NCBI RefSeq assembly: GCF_009601765.2
Contig: NZ_CP045700.1
Span: forward strand, 868,001 to 932,000
Direction: 5' to 3'
Length of the DNA: 64,000 bases
DNA from: Vibrio algicola
GTDB lineage: Bacteria; Pseudomonadota; Gammaproteobacteria; Enterobacterales; Vibrionaceae
In this document: in pieces, positions 35,369-43,701 of the stretch
How the letters are laid out: every line of letters begins with the position of its first letter
Position numbering within the stretch: the first letter of the stretch is position 1
Made by a program: the position numbers and the translations under genes
The notes under the pieces: model-generated
Told to the model about the DNA's origin: nothing
What the model saw: the letters and a program-made list of their open reading frames with translations, nothing else
Database searches by the model: none

Positions 35369-35938
35369 CTAATCACGCGACCACGGATAGACTTTTTCAT
35401 CACTGTGTTTTTGGAAAAACTGATAGTTATGCTGCATAAAATCATCTTTACGCAATAATTCTATCTGCCACGCTTGATGATCCAACTTAAAAGCAAAGTC
35501 TTTATTGGTTAGATTAAGGTAATGCAAATTACGCGGTGCAATTCTAAATACAAGCTGTTGATTATCTTCACAATGCAGCGTGACATCTTTTGCCGCCGCC
35601 TTGTTAACCGACAGCTTGGCGTGATAAGTCATTTGAGTATCACAAGGCATCAGCTTAATAAAAGTAAACAACATAAAGTTATTATTGGTGGTATTCACAA
35701 ACGCCGAAAATTGCTGATCAATATCAACCTGCCTATATACCAGTTGGTGTGAGTGCGGCGTTCGAGCTTGTTGGATGCCATGATGCAGCGGTTGATAATC
35801 GACCCATTGCCATTTCACCCCACCATCCATAAAGGTTAATGCACGCTGAGAGTCGTACCATAAATAAATGGTGCTTGCGACCACACAGGTAAATAATGCA
35901 CATAAAAGTATAAATGCTCTTTTCTGCCAAATAGTCAC
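35369..35938 (-). CDS. Hypothetical protein with N-terminal membrane anchor
   Basis: I start this at the GTG at 35938, after GGCAGAGAT, giving 189 residues; the longer frame from 36055 would place 39 odd residues before the membrane helix. Residues about 5-25 (RAFILLCALFTCVVASTIYLW) form a single membrane segment, quoted here as positions only beyond 20 residues. The rest is a soluble domain, probably periplasmic, with two cysteines (in CDTQM and LHCEDN) that could form a disulfide. No known family is recognised. It is convergent with the preceding gene and divergent from rluA-like. Confidence 0.62.
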   Translation of the reverse strand: MTIWQKRAFILLCALFTCVVASTIYLWYDSQRALTFMDGGVKWQWVDYQPLHHGIQQARTPHSHQLVYRQVDIDQQFSAFVNTTNNNFMLFTFIKLMPCDTQMTYHAKLSVNKAAAKDVTLHCEDNQQLVFRIAPRNLHYLNLTNKDFAFKLDHQAWQIELLRKDDFMQHNYQFFQKHSDEKVYPWSRD

Positions 35939-36067
35939 GTTTATCTCTGCCAAATATGTGGAATATAGTGGGATTGTACACCTAAAAAACGAATCACTCA
36001 TCCTTAGTGATATTTTTAATCTAAACGCGTAAAATCCCTGCTCAATTATTATCAATTCGAGTCCATC

Positions 36068-37771
36068 ATGCTAACCATCGATCCAAATTTCACCTCTTTG
36101 CAACCGCATTGCGATGGTTTGACCTTACCAGAAAAATTCACCTTTCCATTTTGTTATGACGTCGATCCGTTATCAGAACTCGCGGCACAACAGTTGCAAC
36201 AGCGCTTATTAACCCAAACTCAATGGCAATATGATTTTCAATCAGACGGTAAGATGTTTGGGGTGTTGGTGGTGAAAAATCAACAAGGTGAACTCGGTTT
36301 TCTATCCGCGTTTTCAGGCAAACTGGCGGATCAAAATCATCTGCCTCATTTTGTGCCTCCGGTATTCGATATGTTAAAAGATGATGGATTTTTTCTGCAA
36401 GGCACGGCACCAATCAATACTATTAACACCGAGATTAAAACCTTAGAACATGCACCCAAATTGGCGGAGTTGAAACAACAGTTAAGTGATATTCAGCAAC
36501 AAGCGCAAAATGAATTAGAAACGCTGCGCTTAGATATAATCAAGAGCAGAAAACAACGAAAACTCATACGAGCACAAGCGCACCATAATTTAAAAACAAG
36601 CGATTTGAACGATAGCCATTTAGAAGCACTTGAATTCGAAGCCATATTGCTCGATCTTGGCAAACAAAGCGTGGCAGAAAAAGCGCAACAAAAGCAGTTA
36701 AAACAACATTGGGCACACCAAATAGCTGAGAGTGAACAGCACTTCAATCAATACACTGCGCAAATCAAGGCGTTAAAACAGCAACGCAAAACGCTGTCTT
36801 CCACACTGCAAAATACCCTTTTTGAGCAATATCGATTTTTAAATCAAGCTCAACAATCTAAATCGTTATTGGATATTTTTGGAGATATCACGCCACCCGC
36901 GGGTTCTGGGGAATGCGCTGCGCCCAAACTGTTACACTACGCCTTTGAGCATCATTACACTCCAATTTCGATGGCGGAATTTTGGTGGGGAGTGTCGCCA
37001 AAATCAGAAATTCGTCAGCATAAAAAGTTCTATCCATCATGCCAAAGTAAGTGCCAGCCAATTTTAGCACACATGTTAAAAGGGATTGAATTAGATGATA
37101 ATCCACTTCTTAAAAATCATGCAGAAGGCAAAGAAATTGAGATCGTTTATCAAGATGACGCGATTGTGGTGGTCAATAAACCGGCTGAGTTTTTATCGGT
37201 GCCAGGGGTTAATGTCAAAGACTCGGTATCGACGCGACTGCAACAACAATTTAGCGACGCTGAAGGTTTGTTTGTATTGCATCGTTTGGATATGTCGACC
37301 TCGGGTTTATTGGTGTTTGCTCTCACCCGTCGCGCTAATAAAAGCTTACAAAAACAGTTTATTACTCGTGGGGTAGAAAAGCGTTACGTGGCATTACTCG
37401 AAGGAAAAGTTTCGCAAACAAGTGGCAATATCACCCTTCCACTGCGTGGCGATTTAGAGGATAGGCCAAGACAAATGGTGTGTCATGAACATGGTAAAGC
37501 GGCAGATACCCATTGGGAATTAATAGAGCATCAAGTGAGTAACTCGAGCGATAACCAAGTTCGCAGCAAGGTGTACCTCTACCCTAAAACTGGACGTACT
37601 CATCAATTGCGAGTGCATTGCGCCCATATTGATGGTTTAAACCTGCCAATTTTAGGTGATGACTTATATGGAAAAAAAGCCAATCGACTACACTTACACG
37701 CACAGCAATTGGCTTTTGATCATCCTTATACCAAACAAAGAATGGTATTTGAGGTTGAAGCTGAGTTTTAA
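36068..37771 (+). CDS. RluA-family pseudouridine synthase with long N-terminal coiled-coil region
   Basis: The C-terminal part (about 345-567) is a complete RluA-type pseudouridine synthase. The catalytic Asp lies in HRLDMSTSG (from residue 405), preceded by VVVNKPAEFLSVPG and followed by KTGRTHQLRVH. The first 340 residues hold no S4 RNA-binding domain. They have a globular start (1-125), then a Gln/Lys/Glu-rich coiled-coil region (about 130-275) and a linker with two cysteines near 300-320. Such long RluA proteins occur in Vibrionaceae. The RNA target cannot be told from sequence; rRNA or tRNA uridine is expected. Convergent with the acetyltransferase gene, 3 bp apart. Confidence 0.87.
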   Translation: MLTIDPNFTSLQPHCDGLTLPEKFTFPFCYDVDPLSELAAQQLQQRLLTQTQWQYDFQSDGKMFGVLVVKNQQGELGFLSAFSGKLADQNHLPHFVPPVFDMLKDDGFFLQGTAPINTINTEIKTLEHAPKLAELKQQLSDIQQQAQNELETLRLDIIKSRKQRKLIRAQAHHNLKTSDLNDSHLEALEFEAILLDLGKQSVAEKAQQKQLKQHWAHQIAESEQHFNQYTAQIKALKQQRKTLSSTLQNTLFEQYRFLNQAQQSKSLLDIFGDITPPAGSGECAAPKLLHYAFEHHYTPISMAEFWWGVSPKSEIRQHKKFYPSCQSKCQPILAHMLKGIELDDNPLLKNHAEGKEIEIVYQDDAIVVVNKPAEFLSVPGVNVKDSVSTRLQQQFSDAEGLFVLHRLDMSTSGLLVFALTRRANKSLQKQFITRGVEKRYVALLEGKVSQTSGNITLPLRGDLEDRPRQMVCHEHGKAADTHWELIEHQVSNSSDNQVRSKVYLYPKTGRTHQLRVHCAHIDGLNLPILGDDLYGKKANRLHLHAQQLAFDHPYTKQRMVFEVEAEF

Positions 37772-37774
37772 ATA

Positions 37775-38335
37775 TTAATCCTCAACCCCATCAAGTTTGC
37801 GGATCAATCTCGCGGGTGTGCCACCATACAAACAATCTGGTGGTACATCTTGATTCACTACCGAATTGGCGGCTATCACTGAGCGAGCACCAATGGTGAC
37901 GCCTTGATTGATCACCGTATTGCCACCAATCCAGACATCATCTTCCACCACAATCGGTTTACTGAACGTCTCCCAACGATGTCGGCTGCGATAATCCATA
38001 GAGTGACTGGCAGTATAAAACTGCACGCTAGGAGCGATTAACACATGATCACCAATGGTGATCGAGGCATTATCCAACATCACGACATTCATATTAATAA
38101 ACGTATTTTCACCAACAAATATGCTTTTACCAAATTCACAGCAAAAAGGGGGAGAGATAATACTTTGCTCACCAATGCTACCTAGCATCTCTTTTAAAAT
38201 ATCATGCTGATCTTGCATAGTGATAGATTGATTAAGCCTTAGCTTTAATTTTGAGGTCTTCTCTCGGACATCAGCAATGCTGGCATCTAAGCCATCAAAG
38301 TCTTGTCCTGCCAGCATTTTTTCAAATTCAGTCAT
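37775..38335 (-). CDS. Sugar O-acetyltransferase, left-handed beta-helix (Maa/LacA-like)
   Basis: A 186-residue hexapeptide-repeat acetyltransferase; the ATG at 38335 is preferred over one four codons upstream. The N-terminal Mac domain (EFEKMLAGQDFD) and the blocks NTFINMNVVMLDNASITIGDH, shown here only in part, and HSMDYRSRHR carry the catalytic His in TASHSMD. IGGNTVINQGVTIGARSVIA is the beta-helix end. These enzymes acetylate maltose, galactosides or related sugars with acetyl-CoA. It is not next to the mal genes. The upstream 130 bp holds a 17-bp tandem repeat. Confidence 0.88.
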   Translation of the reverse strand: MTEFEKMLAGQDFDGLDASIADVREKTSKLKLRLNQSITMQDQHDILKEMLGSIGEQSIISPPFCCEFGKSIFVGENTFINMNVVMLDNASITIGDHVLIAPSVQFYTASHSMDYRSRHRWETFSKPIVVEDDVWIGGNTVINQGVTIGARSVIAANSVVNQDVPPDCLYGGTPARLIRKLDGVED

Positions 38336-38397
38336 CCGTACTTCCATTGCAATTCTTTTACATAAAACAGATTGGCACTTAAAGCAGATAGGTATTT

Positions 38398-38473
38398 AAA
38401 ACCTATTCACTCTTAAAACCTATTCACTCTTAAAACCTATTCACTCTTAAAACATATTCGCTCTTAAAACATA
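38398..38473. repeat. 17-bp tandem repeat, about 4.5 copies
   Basis: The unit AAAACCTATTCACTCTT occurs three times without change (38398-38448), a fourth time with two changes (38449-38465), and partly again. The fourth copy runs into the stop codon of the marC-like gene. Confidence 0.85.
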
Positions 38474-39063
38474 AAGGTTTTCACGCCTGACAGAATAAAT
38501 TGCACCCCCATCGCAATCACAATCACCCCCATATAACTAGTGATCATTTTTCGAGCGGTGGTCGGTTCTTTATTGTCACCAGAAGACTGGATAGAAAGTA
38601 CGAAAACTAGCGCCAACACCAGCAAAGTCGCGCCAACACCAATCATTGCTGTTAATGGAATACCTAACGAAGAATGACTGGCCGCGACGGTAATAACCCC
38701 AGTAATCGTGCCAGGGCTAGCCGCAAATAAAATGAGTGGTGCAACTGAACCTGCGCTTGGATGTTCTTCTAGATCTTGATTTTTAGATTGCGCCGATTTA
38801 ATCATACCCGCGCCGATCCACACTAAAATACCACCACCCGCACAAGAAAATGCTTGTAATGAAATACCAAACACATGCAGTAATGAAGTGCCACCAAAGG
38901 CTGCCAGTAGTAAGACAATACCGATAGTTACAACGGTTTTAAACGCCTCTTTAAATTTTTGCTCTTTGTTGAGATTACTGGTGCATTCATTAAACATCTG
39001 CGCACAAATGGCAGGGTTGACCAGCGCAAGGATAGTCAGGGTTGCTTGAATAAATTCTTTCAT
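38464..39063 (-). CDS. MarC-family integral membrane protein
   Basis: A 199-residue protein with about six membrane helices, of the MarC/YhgN (UPF0056) family. The N-terminal FIQATLTILALVNPAICAQMF, seen here in shortened form as LTILALVNPA, and the central GAGMIKSAQ-like segment fit the family, whose function is still not established despite its name. The stop codon is within a tandem 17-bp repeat, so repeat changes could alter the very C-terminus or the 3' end of the mRNA. It is monocistronic. Confidence 0.82.
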   Translation of the reverse strand: MKEFIQATLTILALVNPAICAQMFNECTSNLNKEQKFKEAFKTVVTIGIVLLLAAFGGTSLLHVFGISLQAFSCAGGGILVWIGAGMIKSAQSKNQDLEEHPSAGSVAPLILFAASPGTITGVITVAASHSSLGIPLTAMIGVGATLLVLALVFVLSIQSSGDNKEPTTARKMITSYMGVIVIAMGVQFILSGVKTFMF

Positions 39064-39205
39064 CGAGTCGTTGTTATACCTATGGTGTTATTTGCCATGC
39101 TTATTGGATTTATCTTATTTAATTCTAAGCCTTAACCAGATTGAGTTCTAATAAAAAATGATGGTATTTTAATCTGTTAGCATTCAATTAATCATCTCAC
39201 AACGC
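39064..39205. other. Gap between marC-like gene and racemase relic
   Basis: These 142 bp, next to the racemase fragment, show no open frame with family resemblance. It probably contains the marC promoter and decayed sequence downstream of the lost racemase gene. Confidence 0.4.
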
Positions 39206-39376
39206 TCACCCCACACCGGCTATCGCATGAATAGCAGTCGTATCATACCGCGAGATTTGTGTATCACTTTGTCCAACCAATAATGCAATCTCAGTGCAGC
39301 CTAGGATCTTTTGAGGTAAAAATGGCAGACCTAAAGTATTGCATCCTTGCTCATTAACGATAGAGTCAAAGATCGG
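39206..39376 (-). pseudogene. Relic of an aspartate/glutamate racemase gene (C-terminal part)
   Basis: On the minus strand 56 codons remain open, ending at a TGA at 39206-39208. They spell GLPFLPQKILGCTEIALLV and, further on, YDTTAIHAIAG, which match the C-terminal catalytic segment (xLGCTEI, catalytic Cys) and end (DTTxIHA) of Asp/Glu racemases. A stop (TAA at 39377-39379) and the start of yddG lie immediately upstream, so at least three quarters of the gene are gone. The fragment lies in a 342-bp gap; it has no start codon. Confidence 0.75.
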
Positions 39377-39405
39377 TTAATGACAATCATGCTAACAGGT
39401 TATTT

Positions 39406-40341
39406 ATGACTTTTCTCACCAACAACAAGTACACCTTTTTTGGGATTGCCGCCATTTTACTGTGGAGCTGCGTTACCGCTTTTATTCGTGATTTATCTGA
39501 GTTGTTTGGCCCAACGGGTGGCGCGGCTTTGATGTATAGCGTGAGTGCGATTTTTTTGATGTTGGTGATGGGCATACCAAAAATCAAACATTATCCGAAG
39601 CGCTATTTAATCATTGGAGGTACCTTGTTTGTCGCCTATGAAGTCTGCTTGGCATTGTCGCTTGGTTTGGCTAATAGCCGCCATCAAGCGATGGAAATGG
39701 CGATTATCAATTACTTATGGCCAGCGTTAACCATTCTATTTTCTGTAATATTGAGCAAAAATAAGGTCAATATCTTAGTTTATCCGAGCATCTTATTAGC
39801 CTTTTCTGGCGTGGCTTGGTGCATATCCGGTGACCAAGGGCTTTCACTTGAAACTTTAATGCATAATATTGCTGATAACCCTATTACTTATCTTATGGCA
39901 TTTTCTGCCGCCATCATTTGGGCTTTTTATTGTGTGATCACCACTAGGATCAGCAATGGTAAAAATGCAATTGCCCTGTTTTTTGCCGCCACCGCGATAA
40001 CATTATGGGTAAAATATGCTTTTAGTCATGAGCCCAGTTTTCACTTCACTCCACACTCTACGCTGATATTACTTCTTTCAGGCATTGTGATCGGAACGGG
40101 TTATGCTTTGTGGAATCAGGCGATGATCGGCGGCAATATTATTCTTTTGGGAACACTGTCCTATTTCACACCAGTCTTCTCTACTTTGTTTGCTTCGTTT
40201 TACTTATCGATTTCTCTGGGTGGCTCATTTTGGCAAGGCGTATTCCTGGTAACGTTAGGATCTCTTATTTGCTTTATCGTAACGCGCTCGAAAACGCCAC
40301 AACCAGAAAATAAGCACACCGCCGTCAAACCCTCAGAATAA
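39406..40341 (+). CDS. yddG: Aromatic amino acid exporter, YddG family (DMT superfamily)
   Basis: A 311-residue inner-membrane protein with about ten helices in two EamA-type halves. GPTGGAALMYSVSAIF, VAYEVCLALSLGLANSRHQA and NYLWPALTILFSV match E. coli YddG nearly word for word, and SYFTPVFSTLFAS is the C-terminal family motif. YddG exports aromatic amino acids and some drugs. The Met start at 39406 follows GCTAACAGG, a modest site. Upstream sits a racemase relic on the opposite strand; downstream lies the small CCGSCS gene. Confidence 0.92.
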   Translation: MTFLTNNKYTFFGIAAILLWSCVTAFIRDLSELFGPTGGAALMYSVSAIFLMLVMGIPKIKHYPKRYLIIGGTLFVAYEVCLALSLGLANSRHQAMEMAIINYLWPALTILFSVILSKNKVNILVYPSILLAFSGVAWCISGDQGLSLETLMHNIADNPITYLMAFSAAIIWAFYCVITTRISNGKNAIALFFAATAITLWVKYAFSHEPSFHFTPHSTLILLLSGIVIGTGYALWNQAMIGGNIILLGTLSYFTPVFSTLFASFYLSISLGGSFWQGVFLVTLGSLICFIVTRSKTPQPENKHTAVKPSE

Positions 40342-40461
40342 ATATCGATTAAAAACAAAGCCTCAAGCCAATCTGACTAAAAAACACCCAACTTAGTATT
40401 GACGATAATAAAAACGCCCTATAAGATACATCTCAAATGCAACTTATAAACAGGAATCAAC

Positions 40462-40626
40462 ATGGCACTTTCATTTACTAAAATTTTCAAAAAAGACGAC
40501 GCGAAAGCAGAAGATGCGAAATTAGTACAGCAACCAACAGCAAATGAAGCTCAGTCTGCTGAAAGCACTGAAAAGAAAGCCAAGAAACATGGCGAACCTG
40601 GTGTTTGTTGCGGTTCTTGCTCGTAA
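40462..40626 (+). CDS. CCGSCS-motif small protein
   Basis: A 54-residue protein starting at the ATG at 40462 after CAGGAATCAAC. A short hydrophobic-basic start (MALSFTKIFKKDD) leads into a charged, Ala/Glu/Lys-rich middle, and the protein ends with GVCCGSCS, a compact cluster of three cysteines at the extreme C-terminus. Small proteins with this ending are known from Vibrionaceae and related marine bacteria under the name CCGSCS motif protein; their role is unknown. The tail could bind a metal ion or act as a redox or lipidation signal. It is monocistronic with a terminator downstream. Confidence 0.85.
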   Translation: MALSFTKIFKKDDAKAEDAKLVQQPTANEAQSAESTEKKAKKHGEPGVCCGSCS

Positions 40627-40672
40627 GATCTTCTCTGCTAAGCCCGACTGATTAGAGCAACCCCAAATACAT

Positions 40673-40724
40673 AAAAGCCCGCTCAGCAATGTGTGAAGTG
40701 ATCCCTTAAACTTCTGGGCTTTTT
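40673..40724. terminator. Terminator between the CCGSCS gene and hflX-like gene
   Basis: AAAAGCCC at 40673 pairs with GGGCTTTTT at 40716, with an inner GAAGT / ACTTC stem. It lies between convergent genes and has T-runs in both directions. Confidence 0.65.
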
Positions 40725-40742
40725 AAGTATTCATCTATATCG

Positions 40743-42089
40743 CTATAACTTCAACATTCGCTTTTTCAATCGCGCCAGTTCAATCGGATTAGAGCGCACC
40801 GTCAGCTTAATATGGTCATATTCATATTCTTCTTTAGTAACACTCATGCTCGAGCGAATTTCACCCATAATGCCTTTCGCGGTATAGGGCACGATAACTT
40901 CTTCTTCAATCATTTCGTGTTCCGCTACATCCACAATATATTGATGCAGTTTCGCCACATCCAGCGGATCGCGCGTTGAAGTCATCATCGCATCAGGGAA
41001 TTCTTCCATTAATGCTTGTTGTTGCTCAAAGCTCAATTGATCAGATTTATTCAAGACCAATAATTTCTTGATATCGTCCACACCTACTTCGGCTAGTACT
41101 TCATGCACCACATCAAGTTGCAGGCGGAATGTAGCATCTGACGCATCCACCACATACAGCAATAATGACGCATCATGCGCTTCGGCCAAGGTTGAGTGAA
41201 ATGATGCCACAAGATCATGCGGCAGTTTCTTAATAAAACCCACCGTATCTGACACTAATATGCGCGGTTGGGTTTCTGGAGACAAGGCTCGCACTGTGGT
41301 GTCTAAAGTGGCGAACAATTTATTTTCGACTAACACTTCACTGCCAGTAAGCGCTCGCATCATCGAAGATTTACCGGCATTGGTGTAACCCACTAACGCG
41401 ACACAAAATAATTCTGAACGTTGACGACGACGCCCTTTTAGTTCGGCTTGAACGCTGACTAACTCGCGTCTAAGTTCGGCTAATTGATCGCGTACTTTAC
41501 GGCGGTCCAGCTCAAGCGTGGTTTCACCCGCGCCTTTACCCATTTGGCGTTCTTTATTGCCAATGGTCGATTCTCGCAAGCGAGGGGCAACATAGTTAAG
41601 GCGTGCAATTTCAACTTGTAGTCGCGCGGTTCGAGTCCGAGCATGACGGCTGAAGATTTCAATAATAATGCCAGTACGATCATACACTTCAACCCCGAGC
41701 TGATTCTCAACATTACGCAGTTGTGATGGGCTTAAATCACAGTCAAACACCACCACATCAGCGCACGCAAAAGGCAGATCTTCACTCGGGAGCTCATCCC
41801 AAGACGATTCATCCAGCAGTACTTCGCCAAATTCATCTTCATCGTCTTCCATCTCACCTTTATTACCCGTGAGATGAGCAATTTCAGCCAGTTTTCCCTC
41901 ACCTAATACATTTTGTCTTTGATTTGAACGTTGCATTTGTGACTGCGTACCAACCACTTTAAAGCCCAAAGTCGTGACTAAGCGGCCCAGTTCTGCCAAC
42001 GATTCCGCTGCTTCTTCACCTTTAAATTGCGGTGTGCAGATAGAAATAAGTAATGCATGATTCAGTGATGGTTTTGCCGTTAACTTCAT
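40743..42089 (-). CDS. hflX: HflX-type ribosome-associated GTPase
   Basis: A 448-residue OBG-HflX GTPase that in this family binds 50S subunits and splits stalled ribosomes. The HflX N-terminal domain is followed by the coiled helices with GKGAGETTLELDRR, the G1 motif GYTNAGKSS near 235, DTVGFIKKLPHDL (G3) and NKSD (G4). An acidic insert (about 80-105, EDDEDEF and LDESSWDELPSED) lies in the N-terminal domain. It is not beside hfq or hflKC, unlike the standard hflX of gamma-proteobacteria, so it may be a second copy or a relocated gene. Confidence 0.88.
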   Translation of the reverse strand: MKLTAKPSLNHALLISICTPQFKGEEAAESLAELGRLVTTLGFKVVGTQSQMQRSNQRQNVLGEGKLAEIAHLTGNKGEMEDDEDEFGEVLLDESSWDELPSEDLPFACADVVVFDCDLSPSQLRNVENQLGVEVYDRTGIIIEIFSRHARTRTARLQVEIARLNYVAPRLRESTIGNKERQMGKGAGETTLELDRRKVRDQLAELRRELVSVQAELKGRRRQRSELFCVALVGYTNAGKSSMMRALTGSEVLVENKLFATLDTTVRALSPETQPRILVSDTVGFIKKLPHDLVASFHSTLAEAHDASLLLYVVDASDATFRLQLDVVHEVLAEVGVDDIKKLLVLNKSDQLSFEQQQALMEEFPDAMMTSTRDPLDVAKLHQYIVDVAEHEMIEEEVIVPYTAKGIMGEIRSSMSVTKEEYEYDHIKLTVRSNPIELARLKKRMLKL

Positions 42090-42388
42090 AATTTTGATAT
42101 TCGTGCACCTAACAGTGCAAACCTAGTGTTATCGAAAGTAATGTGATCCTACGCTGTTATGGCTAAGCTTGATACAGCAAGGCGTGACTATTTATTTATA
42201 GGCGATTAAACCATTGATATTAAAAGTGAGAACCAAACGATAAAATCAATCTCATGCTCACAATAACGATTAACATTCCGCGATTCCTGATAAAGAAGTC
42301 TACCTCATCATCGAAACTTTAGCCGCTAGGACAAAAAGTGCGTATACTCGCCGGCTAGCAAATCGCTCAATTATATTTGGAAAGCATC

Positions 42389-42721
42389 ATGTCAAAGCAA
42401 TTCTTCAAAGGCCGTATTGAAACTCGTCAAAACCATGTTAAATCTGGCTACAACGTTAACCGTGAAATCAAAGCAGGAAGCGAAGAAGCGCCATTAAACC
42501 TTATCGTCACCAGTGAAGCGCGCCAAACTGAAATTGAAGCGATTTTAGAGCAACATCAGTTAGTGGCAACTATCACGCTGGATGCGACTCAACAAGAAAA
42601 TATTGTTGAATTAGATACGGTGCTCAATAAGCCACAACCGACCACCTTTGAAAAAACACCGAACCGTAATGATCCATGTACTTGCGGCAGTGGTAAAAAA
42701 TACAAGAAATGCTGTGCTTAA
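42389..42721 (+). CDS. Small SEC-C metal-binding motif protein (PBPRA1643-type)
   Basis: A 110-residue protein from the ATG at 42389; four extra upstream residues are possible but less likely. The C-terminus ends with the SEC-C zinc motif [17 protein letters not shown], as at the C-terminus of SecA. The first 85 residues are a small alpha/beta region with a basic start ([20 protein letters not shown]). It matches in layout a short Photobacterium/Vibrio family. It probably binds zinc and maybe a ribosome or SecB-like partner, but nothing is proven. It is convergent with the AraC gene, with 6 bp between them. Confidence 0.85.
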   Translation: MSKQFFKGRIETRQNHVKSGYNVNREIKAGSEEAPLNLIVTSEARQTEIEAILEQHQLVATITLDATQQENIVELDTVLNKPQPTTFEKTPNRNDPCTCGSGKKYKKCCA

Positions 42722-42727
42722 TTTTTA

Positions 42728-43645
42728 TTAACAGCCTTTTATAGCGCTCAGATATTGTTTACGAAAATCTCGGGGTGACAGCCCATGATATTTACGGAAG
42801 CGATGAGTAAAGTTAAAAGGATCGGGGTAACCCAACCGATGGGCGATCATCGCGATCGTCCAGTCTCGGTGGCGCAACAAATCGGCCGCTTTTTCCATTC
42901 TAAAACGTATTAATTGCTGGCTCGGCGTCTGTTGATACAACTGCTTTGAAATTCGATTTAACTGCTCTTCACTCAAAAAGCTGCGTTTGGCGATCTCTTT
43001 GACCGTCCAAGGTAAATGCAATTGCGCTTCCACTTGATTAAACACACTCTGCACTCGGAGCGAAGCATTCGAAGGTTGGCTATCGGTTGAACCAAGCAGA
43101 ATTCGAGTCAACTCACTAAGCAATAATTGCCGAAACGTCGAACGACCTTGGAGCCCCCTATCTTGCCCTTCTTGATGTAATAAATTCAAAATAGACCAAA
43201 CTGATTCGCACATATGAGTCGGTTCGACTCTTTGCGCGCTATTATCGAGTTGTTGCCACTTATGGGTTTTCGGCAGTAATATCCATGCCACTTGCCAATA
43301 ATTGTTATCACCGAGTTCAAAACGAAACGGGATGCCTTCGGGTAAAATGGTCACGGTGTTCGCTTCGACTTGCTGAATACCTTGTTTGGTTAGTAATCGT
43401 CCCCCTCCTGCTTGGGTAAACAATAAGGTATGAATTTCTGGTAGCTTTCGTTCAACAATGTAGCCATCAGAAAGATCGGCCAACCCAGCCATCGTGATCC
43501 CTTCAGCGCCCAATTCAGCGATCTCCGATTGAACCACAAAACGTTCTTTGCAACTATCTGCGAGGTAGATCTGATCTTGCCAATCTCGAACGGCTAGATT
43601 TTGCCCAATGACAGATTTGCACAGGTTTTCTCTGATTTCAAACAT
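42728..43645 (-). CDS. AraC-family transcriptional regulator
   Basis: A 305-residue regulator. A cupin-like sensor domain (about 1-170) is followed by the double helix-turn-helix, with IAKRSFLSEEQLNRISKQLY and the consensus IAHRLGYPDPFNFTHRFRKYHGLSPRDFR near the end, given here in part as GYPDPFNFTHRFRKYHG. It is divergent from the MATE exporter gene with only about 56 bp between the starts, so that exporter is the likely target. The inducer is unknown. Confidence 0.88.
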   Translation of the reverse strand: MFEIRENLCKSVIGQNLAVRDWQDQIYLADSCKERFVVQSEIAELGAEGITMAGLADLSDGYIVERKLPEIHTLLFTQAGGGRLLTKQGIQQVEANTVTILPEGIPFRFELGDNNYWQVAWILLPKTHKWQQLDNSAQRVEPTHMCESVWSILNLLHQEGQDRGLQGRSTFRQLLLSELTRILLGSTDSQPSNASLRVQSVFNQVEAQLHLPWTVKEIAKRSFLSEEQLNRISKQLYQQTPSQQLIRFRMEKAADLLRHRDWTIAMIAHRLGYPDPFNFTHRFRKYHGLSPRDFRKQYLSAIKGC

Positions 43646-43701
43646 GTTGATTTACTCAAAGCTCTTTTATATTTGCAACCTCAGCATGAGGAAAATTGCG
43701 T

